Source of the DNA: Setaria digitata
Taxonomy: Eukaryota; Nematoda; Chromadorea; Rhabditida; Setariidae
NCBI GenBank assembly: GCA_003640385.1
Contig: RCAB01000006.1
Coordinates: forward strand, 186,001-250,000
DNA: 64,000 bases
Direction: 5' to 3'
Shown in pieces: positions 1 through 12,300 of this stretch. Each line of letters begins with the position of its first letter. Position 1 is the first letter of the stretch. The translations under genes were made by a program, and so were the position numbers. Under the pieces are notes generated by a model. It ran no database searches, was not told the origin of the DNA, and worked only from the letters and a program-made list of their open reading frames with translations.

Positions 1-199
1 ATTTCCTAAAATTTTAACCTCTCGAGTTCTGAAGTCGAAACCTTTGCTATCTCTTTTTATTGTACCAGCTCGCCTCAGCTCCTTACATCCAGACGTTGTT
101 GTTTTAATTGTAGCGAACAATTACCTGCTCGTTTACTTTAAGCTGCTGGCTACTGTGACCGAGCTGCATCACAACAGCAATTATGCGAGCCGTCCTGTA

Positions 200-218
200 A
201 TTTCTTTCTTTGTTTTAG
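200..218 (+). promoter_or_regulatory. Probable spliced-leader acceptor for twitchin mRNA
   Basis: A pyrimidine-rich run ends in TTTTAG at 217-218, 168 bases before the twitchin ATG. No coding exon is seen upstream. It would therefore act either as a trans-splice acceptor, giving a 5' leader of about 167 bases, or as the end of an intron in the 5' UTR whose first exon lies outside the window. The sequence alone cannot separate these. Confidence 0.4.
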
Positions 219-385
219 GATTATACTGCAAACGAACACTATAGCACGAAAATTATTGCACGAAACCAGGAAATTTTCCTATTTCGACCAAAACAGAAGC
301 TTGAATGTTTCTTTTTCAAGCGCTATCCGTAAACCTTTGAATCACAGAACGGATCAGAAGAAACCAAAGAAGCAGGACAAGAAGA

Positions 386-3300
386 ATGCCTGGCGCACCA
401 CGTTTTACGCAAAAACCTTCCATACAGCAAACTCCGCAAGGGGATTTACTGATGGAATGTTATCTGGAAGCTGATCCACCGCCTGATATTGTATGGCATC
501 ATGCTGGTATGCCAATTGCTGCAGGACCACGCGTTGAGCTAACCCTTACTAACTTGCAGACCAATCTCTACAAAGCGATTCTAATCATTAAGGTAATCAT
601 CTACCAGTGATTGTTTTGTAAAATTAATTGAGCTGTAACTTCTTTCTATAGCCTAACTTGTTAGACATATATTTTTATTAGGTTCTGAATTCAAACATTA
701 AGTCATTGCATACAGATATATATCTAAGTATGGCTGGAGATCCTACACTATTTATGAATTCATTTCAAAAATTTGTAAATACTAGTAAGAAAAAAATGCA
801 ATCCACTACTACTGGCTATAAGCAATATGCTGAACGTATCCGATACAGATGTGGAAATAATGGTATTTACTATTTAATTATCTGTTTATCCCACAATTAA
901 ACTATTTAGCAATGAATGGGGATAGGTTATTTTGCAACTGTCCCATTTAGTTCACTTCTAAAAATTAATTTCAAACAACACGAGATTCTATTCAGCCTTT
1001 TCAATCTTGAAATTAAGTCAAATTTTAAATTCTTCCTTGCGAAAATCTCAATAAAATTTTAGTCTAACTGATACTTTCATGATCAGGGATTGAATACTTT
1101 TGTTTTATCATTAATGAAGGCAATAAAATGCTCAATTAATTATGATTATAAGACGTTTGACCAATCACATTTATTTCTATACTTTATTATTTAGCCATCT
1201 TATTTTTTATATGTCTTGTCATCTATTTATTAGTTTAACACAATAAGTAGCAATCAGCTTCAGAAATTCTCCATACACCTCTCGTACGAGAGATTCCACT
1301 TGAATTTTGGAGAGCATTAGTGAAATTCTGTTTTAGTTTCTGTTTTAGTTTCTTTCTAGTCGAAAGTTAAGAAACAGAACTGCTCCGATGCATCTGATTT
1401 TTAAAATTTTCTTCTTAAAAAAAAAAAAAAAAAAAGACTAAACAGAATTCTTTGGTAAACGTTTTGCTTTATATTTAGTATTGGTGCTTAGCGATTTCCG
1501 AATATCTTTATCCGCATTTATATGAATAATTAAATACTCCCAAACATTGGATTTTAGTGGTATCCTCCAGTAACTGAACTTATCATTTATCCAAAACTCA
1601 TTAGTGATAAGTTATTTTTAATTCTGAAACACCGAATAAACAAGTTTTTTAAACTACAAAAAAGAATTGGCAATAAAAAATAAAATTCTCAGATTTACAT
1701 CCAAAGATTTTTGAAACTCTTCATTATTAGTACAATGAAAACTAAAACAGTTTATCAAGAAAATTAGATTTCAGGAAAATCACGAATTAAAATTAAAGGA
1801 AAATATTAGTCACTAAGCCTAAAAAGAAAGTTAATTGTAACCTTATATGGTAAAAATAAGGGCTTCATCAAGCAAGAAATTTTGAAAATTTATGTTCATT
1901 TAATGTGAATCAAATAGTTATTAGCACAATAATCGAGATGCTAATATTCATGAAAATATCATTTAAACTTTTGCCAGTGTTCCTTGGCATGTCTATTACC
2001 TTTATGATCATCTTCTCCCATATCATCTTTATTCTCGCCATCACTTTTACCCCGATTTTCACCAGCACCATCATCACCACCAACATAAAGCTTATACTTG
2101 GATCAAGCATCCTTGATCGTGTAATCCTGCTTTTGTATTGAGGGTTGGTAAACAATAATGAAGATTAACAATCTTATTCCAAAACTTTGAAACCACACTA
2201 TACTCATTACTGACCGAAGATGAAAAACAGCTGTTAAGCTGAGTCTAAAACTAATATATAAACTAATGAATGTCCATAAATTTTTTCAGACTAATTGGAA
2301 AGGTCACAATTGTTATCAAATACTTAGTTGCAGTATTAGCTCCTTTCTGTTTTTAACAGTGTCATTTGCAACGAATTAAGACAAAAAAAAAAATGTTTTT
2401 ATATATAACTCGACGATTAAGAAATGCTTGAAATTTTTAAAATGTGTGTTGAGTATTTGAGGTTCAGTTTTAAGGATATTAATTACTCTAACAAACGCTG
2501 CTCAAATAACAGAAGAGATTAATTGGATGGTCAGATGTTTTCTTTCCTGGCATAATTTTCTTTTCCAATTTTTCATCAGAATAATTGGAATTTACTGATT
2601 ACCGATAAGCTATTAATTTAAAATGTGTTTGAGGAGCCTAACGTTGGTGATGGTGGAGCATACAAATGTACAGCAAGCAATCGGTTTGGTGAATCGAATG
2701 CAAATATCAATCTTAATTTCGCAGGTTACATCTTTTATACAGATTCAATTGAATTGCGAAATATTTAATATTACCTGAAAGGTGGGAGGACTGCGAATTG
2801 GCATTTTCGTGATGAGAAATTCCGAAAGAAACGGACGATAGAAAGAGCGAATCGTTCAAACATATCAATCACTATTAATTAAACAATGAATAGTATTACC
2901 AAATAATCTTTTCAAAGACAAGGATAAAACGACTGCAAAAGTAAAAATGAACAACATAAGTTCTTTGAGAAAACTGTTTTTTTTTTTTTATAAATTTAAG
3001 TTATCTTCATGTAGTCTTTCAACTGATAGTTAACGACCCTTAAAAATTTATCCTATTGCTTTTTAATGATGATGGCAATTTGTTTCGAGAGTTCTCTAAT
3101 ATTAGCTGACTATATTTTGTTAATATATTTTAGGAGAGAGTGAGGACCTCTGGTTTAATCTTAGTTTAATAATAAATATAGGAAATCCTGCAGCTGAAAA
3201 ATTGGACTCACAAAAAATGTGAAACGTCAGATATTTATTTTACTTTGAAAAGTCGCAGTGTGAACGAATAATTAATAACCTAAACCGTCTTGAAACATGC

Positions 3301-6300
3301 TGGAAATTTTTTTTTACATTTTTTCCGCTTGTGATTAATAACTTCTGCTCGTATTTTTTTTTAAACTTATTTTTAGGACTGCGGAGGTATCATCTTGGTC
3401 CGAAAATTTCGTAAATTTCACGTCATAATCAATACATTGAAACTTTTTTAAAAGATGACTTTGAAGTCCGTCTGCTCCATTAGGTTGTGGATGTATTAAT
3501 AACCATGAAAATAGCAAGGCTGTTTGAATTAATGCAAAAAGCTTCACTTGTTTCCTAAACATTTGTTAATTTTTGTTAACAAGAATTACAGGTGCTGGTG
3601 ATGAGCAGAAAGGTGCAGCTAAAGGTCCAACATTTGTAAGTAAACCACGAATTATTCCAAAAAATGGTGGAGCACTGATTGTAATGGAATGTCGGGTAAA
3701 AAGTATTTCAAAACCGCATGGCATCTGGTATAAAAATGGAGCACCAATTCACGAAAGTGCTCTTTATTCCATATTTTTCTCAGATCTCGGAGACTCCTCA
3801 TATCTCTTACAGTTAGAATTACATGTAAGTTACTCCGCGCTTATGTACAAATCCTTACAGAAAGGGATACATATAAATGTTTAGTGTGTTTAAAACGAAT
3901 TCATGAAACATTTCTCTGAGTTTCATTGGACCGCGTTGTTTAGACAGAGTTGATTTCTTTGCTGTTTTAGAATCCTGTAGCAGAAGATGCTGGACAATAT
4001 AGATGCAATATCAGAAATGATCTAGGTGAAACAAATGCAAATTTGACACTAAACTTCGAACAAGAACCGGCGGAGCAACATGAAAAGTCAGAAAAGAATC
4101 GTGAGAAAGATTCTGTTTCTCCTCGCCCAGCATCCCGACAAGATTCAAGGCCAGGTACAGCTGAATGGTTACATCAAATTCAAAAAATGTTCTATTAACT
4201 TGGATGTGTTGTAATCCATCAAAAATTAGAAAGAAATTCAAAATAGAGATTCGAATTTAGGTTCACCCAGGAAACAAATGAAATCCCGAGAAGGGACACC
4301 AAAGAAATCATTGAAATCCCGGGAAAGTACACCCAGAAAATCATTACGATCAAGAACTGCTACACCAACGCAGGAAATGGAAGCGAACGTTTCCACAACA
4401 GCAACCGAAATTTCGGAAATCAAAACAGAACAAATGGAAACTGATAGTAGTAAGTACATTTTTCATCAAGCAATTATCCGACTTTTGGATTAAGGAAAAA
4501 TGGAAAGAAATTGTCGGATCATATTTGCCAGTAGGATCTACTGGGAACTTGAATGCTCAGTGAAGCAAAAAGCGATTGCTATTGGCATAATAATATATAG
4601 AAGAGAAAATATTTTCTAATTTAAGTAACAATTTCCTAGATTTCTAGTGGACATTGATAGGGTTAATAAAGGCCTTAATATTTTTATATCTTCAAAAATT
4701 TCACACACAATGATTAATTCCAATAAATTTAAGCTCAGAAATTTTTTGAAAAATTAATTTTTATATAATCAGAAGATTTTCCCTTTTCACATGGATTAAT
4801 TTTAGCTAGTGCAAAACGGAAAAAGAGCGTGACAACACTTCCACCAACGGAAAAGAAATCAAGACAAAAATCACCACGGTCCAAATCTAAATCACCGAAA
4901 CCTGAAGATGCGGCAGGTAAAGCGAAAACAGATACCATCCCGACAACTACGGCCGAAAGCAGCAAACCGGACGAAATGCGCAGCAAGAAAAGTGATGGGG
5001 GCGTGAGAGGGAAAGAAATTAAAAAAAAACTGAAAGATAGTTTGACTGGCCTTGATCAAGGAACAGAAAATTGGAAAAGTGGAATATCAGAATCTACCAA
5101 AATTTCGGAGGCAGAAGAAAAGAAGAGAAGTCAAGTAAGGAAACGTTCATTAGAGGTCACAGAAACAAAGCTTGATTCAGAATCCAGTAAAGCCATATCA
5201 GAAGTGGATGGATCGGTTCTTCATGCCAGTTTGGATCAACAAAAAAATAAAGATGGCGATGAAAAATATCCTACAAAATCAAGAGACCAAGCACCCATAG
5301 TTATCAAAGCAGCGAAATCTAAAGTTAGCTTGTTTATAAGTTTTGATTAAATTAAATTAAATTTGATATGTCTTTTGATTAAATATAAACTAGTCCTTGG
5401 GAACTAAGGATTTCGGACATAATAAGGGAAAATATTAATATTATCTAACTAAAGCCCTTAAAAAGTTCATTATATTTAGCGTAGTTGAAAGTCCTTGCAT
5501 ACATCAAGCCTAAATAGTAAAAGCGTACATATGTTAGAGAATTTTAAATTCCAAGCTTATAATATTTTTGCAGATTGCTCGTGAAGGTGATACAGTTATA
5601 CTTGAGTGTGAGTTTCAGTGCGATTCAACGACTAAAGTTAATTGGTCTAGGTATTATTTTATTAACAAAAATTTTTGTATTTTCTCAGTTGAAGATGTCT
5701 GACTCAAAATGATGTTTCAAGGTCAGTAAAAAGAATTAGGCTACACCAAGTTTAGGTTTCTTTAATGAAAAAATAACGCATGAAGGTCATTAGTACCATC
5801 ATTACCACCGATCATTTTGGTTTTGCATTCAAGAAAATATAAGACTGTGGATCTGCTTCCCAAAGGGAGCTAATAATATCATCCATCAAACTTTTCTCCT
5901 TCTTTTGGATATTGATATCTGAGTTTTACTAATTAACTAAACAAATTTAAAGGACTGCATTTTAAGGACATGAACATTTAAAATTTTTGTCTAATTTTTA
6001 TTTCCAAGACCATTTTTATTTGGAAATAAGAACTATTCGGATCCCTAGGAATATGCGAATTATTTAACCTCTTATATGAACAACAAAATGATAAGTGAAA
6101 TGCGCACTAATAAATTGTAGAGATGGAAAATATATTACGAACACACCAGATTTTAATTCATCATTTGATGGAAGAATTGCATCTCTCAGAATATCGCATA
6201 TGACGGAAGATAAAAGTGGTTTGTTCAAATGTACGGCAAGAAATAGTTATGGTGAATCACATAGTTCGGCAGTAGTCAAGTTCGAACATTCTGGTACGTT

Positions 6301-9300
6301 TTATAGGAATCACGAAGTTAAAATTAAATAGATTGCCACAATTCTCACGAAATCTCAATCATATTTACGGATTCTGAACTACTTCCTATTTTTTACTCAT
6401 TGCCAAGTTCTCTTTCCACTTTGCATTTCTGAAAAAAAAAAAAAAAAAAAAAGAAAGTAATAATTTCAAGAAGAAGCAGATTATAAAAAGCAACGCGCCG
6501 AAGCTAAAAATTCTGAAGCAGAACAAACGCAACCAAGGAAAACTGAGAAACAGGACCAAAAACCAAAATCATCGAAGCCCCAAGATTTGAAGTCAGAACC
6601 TGAAGAAGCAGAAGTAAATATTTGAATCCTTAGTGCACCGATTTTGAAGATTTTGTTGAAAATCCCTGGAAGAAGTTGTTTTGAAGTGTTTCTAACCACA
6701 GAATTGTTGAAAATATTCTACATACGCTCAAATTTTTTGAGTTTATTTTCAGTTTTAATTTTAAAAGCATTTTTTAGAGCTCTGAAGATTTCGTTTTCAC
6801 AAAAGTTTATTGTATATAAAAAGTTTCGAATAATCGCGTCTTCCTTCACTTTTAGATCTTTTCCTGTATGCAGACATAGCCTAAGTAGGAAACATAGATT
6901 TTTGGTTTCACACTATAACTACTAATCCGTTAATGATGTTTACAATTCACAATTGTCTAGGAAATTTCAGAAACTGATGTTTATTCAGCAAATCTAAATA
7001 GTGGATTTTTGTAAAATAATGTTTTGCAAAAAATGGGCTCCACCTTTTTGGGATGCAAAGTTTGAATTTGAAATTATAAACTACTTAGATAATTTTAAAG
7101 TTGCTACAGTTTAAATTGCAAAAAGGGAAAAAAAGTATTTAGGCTGGCGAAACTTCGGAATCTAAATTGGAGATTAGACCAGGACTACAAAAAGAACATA
7201 TGCCGATGCAGCAGGACGGTGGTGCTTCAGAAGAAGAAATGTCAGAATCCATTTCGGAATTGCCTTCGGTTTCCGAAATTTCTCATAAAAGGCCTTCGGC
7301 AATAGTAAGTAAAAATCATCTTATTTTTCCTAGACAATTTCAAACTTACTGTTCCTAGAATACAAACATTTACGAGTTACTGAAGTATCTTACTCTAGAC
7401 TACGGCATCCTCGTAGAAAATGCTGCAATTGTTTTTTCCAAATGCGCTGCATTAAACGCTCATCCCAAATCTTGCGCTGATACAGTATAAAAATACAATT
7501 TGACGTTCTGCGTTTCTACCCTCTTCATTTATATTCCCTCTATACTATAATCACCTATTTTTTTTTTCAGTTTGAACAAAGTGGTTTAAGAAAATCAGGA
7601 AGCGGTTCCAAACTCAGCCGGGTATGTTCTTCAGTATTTCCGACAATCCCAAATTTTGCGAAATATTAAAAAAAAAAAAAAAAAAACAGTTATATTTGCT
7701 AGAACTAAAATCAAACTAAAACACGTAGAGATAGGGAGAAGTATTGAAAGAGAAAAATCCAACGCAATTCATTTTTATTCATAAGCATAACAGTGACAGC
7801 ACCTCAGATAGGAATCATCTGATACCTGCAAAAAGACACTTTAAATGTTAAATATTTATAAAGGAAACAAGAGGTATAAAAAGATTAAAGTATTGGCAAC
7901 TTTTCCAATCTAACTGAAATTTGTTATATATCATCAGTGATAAGTTACCAGTGTTAAAGTTAGAGGAAAACCATTCCACTGCATTAATAAGTTACATAAA
8001 GGCTAGATAAAAATTTTTGAATTCAAAATTGCAACTGAATGAATACTAATAGTTTTCAGAGGCGAAGTAGTGTCGACATGCGTCGCGAAAATTTGGCTGC
8101 TGAAATCCTGGATAAACCCTCAACTCCATTAAGAAGTACCGGTGAAGAAGGGCCACCAAGGATTCTTGAAATCCCAGAAAACGTCACTGTTGCTAAAAGT
8201 ATGACTTGCCGATATTGCAAGATATCAAAATTCTGATATCATTTTATAAAACAGTGAAAGTCTGCACATTTTTGGTTTCTGGACATTTTAAACTTCTAAC
8301 AAATCCTAGAACTCATTTTGCTGGTCAACAGTGACGAAAAAATAAGCACTGAAATTTATGTTGTAGATGATACAGCTGTTTTGAAATGTAAAATAGAAGG
8401 AAATCCGGCACCGACGTTCAAATGGAGTAAGGGACTTCGTGAGGTAAAACTTTTGAACAGTCTCCCTAATTGCAAGGCATGAAAGATACGTTTTGTACCG
8501 TGGCAATTATTAAATTTAGATTCCTTCTGGTGGTCGGTGCAGAATCGTTACGGATCAGCAGGACAATTCCGTGAATCTCGTTATGCAAAAATGTCGATCG
8601 AACGATGATGGTCCGTATACATTGACCATTGAAAACAAATACGGCAAAGATTCTGCTGCTGTCAAATTGTTGGTGGTTTCGGAAGCTGGACTTGACTTCA
8701 GATCAATGCTGAAACACAGGTTTAAACTTCTTTCATACACAGGGGCCACCACGAATTCATGAGATTCCAGAAAACGTCACTGTTGCTGAAAGTATAACTT
8801 GTTTTGTTCATAGTGAGATATTTGGGTTTTCGTACTGTTTTATAAAATGCAAAAGTCTGCACATCTTTGCTTGCTGGTGAGAAACTTTTTGCAAATATCG
8901 TACAGAAAAGGGAAAGTGATGATGGAGTGGGAGTAGTAACAAACTTTGAAGGTCTAATGTCTGAAGCAGGCTGTCCCACTATCATAAGGAACTTACCGAA
9001 AATTCTGCACCTTATTCTCGGGTGAATGAATTTGTAATTTGAGAGAACACGAAGAAGGTGGGGATGAAGAGGACGAGAAAAGCACTTCTTCGAAGACAAG
9101 AGAAAGATCAATGACAGACGCTGAACGACGCCAGTCCTTGTTTCCGGGCAAAAAAGTTGAGAAATGGGAAGAACCGTTGGAAAATAAGACTGTTCAGCAA
9201 CAAGTGGATAAAATTTGCGAACTGAAATGTACTTATTCACGACCAAATGCTAAGATTCGATGGTACAAAAATAAGAAAGAAATCTTCAGCGTACGTTTTT

Positions 9301-12300
9301 ATAATATGATTAATATTGGACGTATACTGAAATATTCGAAAATATCGCATGACGTGACAGTGATTCGCAAATTGTTGTTTAAATTTGGAATATTTTAGGG
9401 TGGTTTAAAGTACAAAATTGTAACTGAAAAAGCAGTCTGTACACTGATTATCAACAACCCTGAAGTTGATGACAGCGGGAAGTATACCTGTGAAGCAAAC
9501 GGCTTACCGACAACTGCTGTTCTCACTGTTGATGGTATTAACTTTTGGTGAAAATCCGTCGTATATCTACAACAAAAAGTTCATAGAATAAAAACAAATG
9601 TCATTATACTAAATTCTTTTTGTTGTTATTTTAACAACTTTTACAGAACCACCAATGAAATACAGCTTCATTGCGCCTTTGCCGAATACACAAGAAATAT
9701 ACAGAACAAAGCAGGGTATCCTTACTTGCAAAGTAAACAATAAACGTGCACCATTAGTTTGGCATCATAATGGAAAACCAATTTCGTTAGTTTTTTTCTG
9801 AATTCAATTAAATATCAAAATTTTAAGAGAATTGATTTTTGTGGAAGAAAAAACGAGAAAAAGATTATATCAGGGATTCGGATAAGAGGTTTTTGATCGA
9901 GAGTGATGCCGTTGGTCGTTTTACGTTAACCATTAAAGAGGTCATTGATGAAGATGCTGGCGAATGGATGGCCAAAATTAACAGTGAAATCTACAGTAAA
10001 GTAGAGGTCTATGTCGAAGGTTAGTATATGAAATTTCTGGGTAGCATAATTTTCTAAACGCGATAACTAAATATAATGTAATTGGCAATGTTGTAGGTTT
10101 AATAAAGTTCGTCAAATTGCAAATGAGACTGGCATGTTAAAGCCAGATTTTCTGACTGGTAAGAAGTGAGAATTAAAATATTATAAATATCTTTGTTAGA
10201 TGCCAGTAGCTTTGTTTATTCTACAGAATGAATAGCATGCACACATATTTTTCGTGACTTTTAGATTGAGATTAATGCAACCTAACTAGTAAACTTGATT
10301 CTTTGCTGCTCTTGTGGAAAAGTAGAAAATAATAGAAAAAGAAATCACAGAAAAAAAAGCAGAAGTACTTTGGTCTTGGTAATATTTATTATATTCGAGA
10401 ATGATACATGGCAATTTTTTAAATATTCAAAAAGTTTCGTTGTACAAAAGGAGAGCATAAAAAATAAATTGAATGCCTTGCCGCATACTTGTAATAAGAT
10501 ACAGTGAATAAAAAATATAAAAGACTGAGTAGTAAGGAGGATGCAGACTTAATAAGTTTGAAACCAGAGTTGATCAACTGCACTAGGTTACTATGAGTGA
10601 CACACTTTAATATGTTCACTTTGCAGTCATTCACTTCTTGTTTTATCGTTAACAAGATCATTGTTACATATATAATATTTTTACAATAACATATAATTGT
10701 TATGTGCTATCTTTGCTGAGTAATACTATTCAATTTTCAATTTAACCCATCCAAAATTTTTAATATTTATTTCTAAATTTGTTTCATACAATGTTATTTT
10801 TAAAAACTTTTATTCAGTTTTATGCGTAGATCAACTTGAAGAGCTTGTTTAGGTTGTTTTTGTCATTTGAATTAGTTGTAATTAACATAAATTTCGGGAC
10901 GATGGACAGGAGAAATCAGGAAAGGAATCTCTCTATCAAAAGTTACATTCCAGCAAGATTTTCTGAAGCCCAATAAAGTCATAGCCGATGGAAAATACAA
11001 CTGTGGAGCTTTGTAGTGCGTACCTTTTACTTTGTCGTACAGTGATGCTTCTAGGTGATATCTTTAGCGTTTTCTTACTTTTTTCTTATAAGATTTTGCT
11101 AGTACGCTGATATTTTGCATGGAAAGAAACGAACAAGATTACAACTGATTCTGAGATGTTTTATTAACATTTCAAATTCTGATTCAGATCGTTTGCGTGG
11201 GATTCTGTAAACATGAAAATTGACTGAAAAACGATTTCTTTCTTTCCTTATGCTTTGAAGTTGGCTGCCCACAAATGTAGGAGGTACCCTTATCGCAAGA
11301 ATAAAGTGACCACTCTTTACTGGTTTTTTCTGAAGTGAATGGAATTAAATATCTGTTTTAACACAACCCCATGATGTGTGAAGTTTTCAGAAATACTGAA
11401 AAGATGTAACTTTCCTTTGGTGTTTATGATTGACAATGCTTTTGTTGCTGATTTCACTAGTAACTGTTTCCGCCAAAAAATTTTGATTTCGGCAAATCAA
11501 AATCTTTATATAGATTTTATGAGGATACTGGAATGAAGATCTTGAAAAGTGTGGTATGCTTATGCTAAAATAATGAACGATTATCTGAAGCTCGCTAGAT
11601 TTTGAAGCAAATAGTGAATCCAATTTTTGCATTTTTAGCCGAAAGTAGTTAATCATATAAATAAAATGAGCAAACTTTTTCTGATTAGCTTCAAAAGCTA
11701 CTGGTGCGTTTCTCTTTGACCAAAGCGTATTTCAAAGCCTGATGCTAATATTCATCCATGTCTTAGTTTATTTTCATGTATTTTGCAAGGGACTTACTTT
11801 CATATTGTCGAAGAAAATGATAACCAGGCTAAATTTAACTGGAATATTCGTTTATTTCAGAGCCACGGCATACTTTTGTTATTCCTCTGAAGTCACAAAA
11901 AGTAACGGAAAACGAAAGTGCCACACTAGTTTGTGATGTAAACGATAAGGATGCGAATGTTGAATGGTGGCACGACGGAGTCCAAATCAAATTAGACGGC
12001 CAAAAATTCATCGCTGAAGCTGATAACCGAAAACGTCGACTAATCATTAACAGTGCTAAATTGGAAGATCACGGGGAGTATAAGTGTACAACGAAGGATG
12101 ACCAGACGTTGGCTCAACTCATTGTTGATGGTTTTCTTTTTTCCTATACTTGAAACTTTCTTTTTTTCAAGTTGACAGATTTCATGATATTTTGCTAATC
12201 GTTTGGCCCGATTTAATCACCATCTGAATTATTGAATTTCCTAACCAACTTACAACAACTTGATTTTCTGCAGATTTATTTTTTCTTCTGTATATGGATG

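Noticed and set aside
1905..2155. Overlapping open frames on both strands in twitchin intron 1
   Set aside because: Both are hydrophobic, low-complexity translations of one AT/CA-rich stretch with no domain.
8722..9246. 174-codon antisense frame over twitchin exon 15
   Set aside because: It overlaps the conserved acidic linker and Ig5, which are clearly coding on the plus strand.
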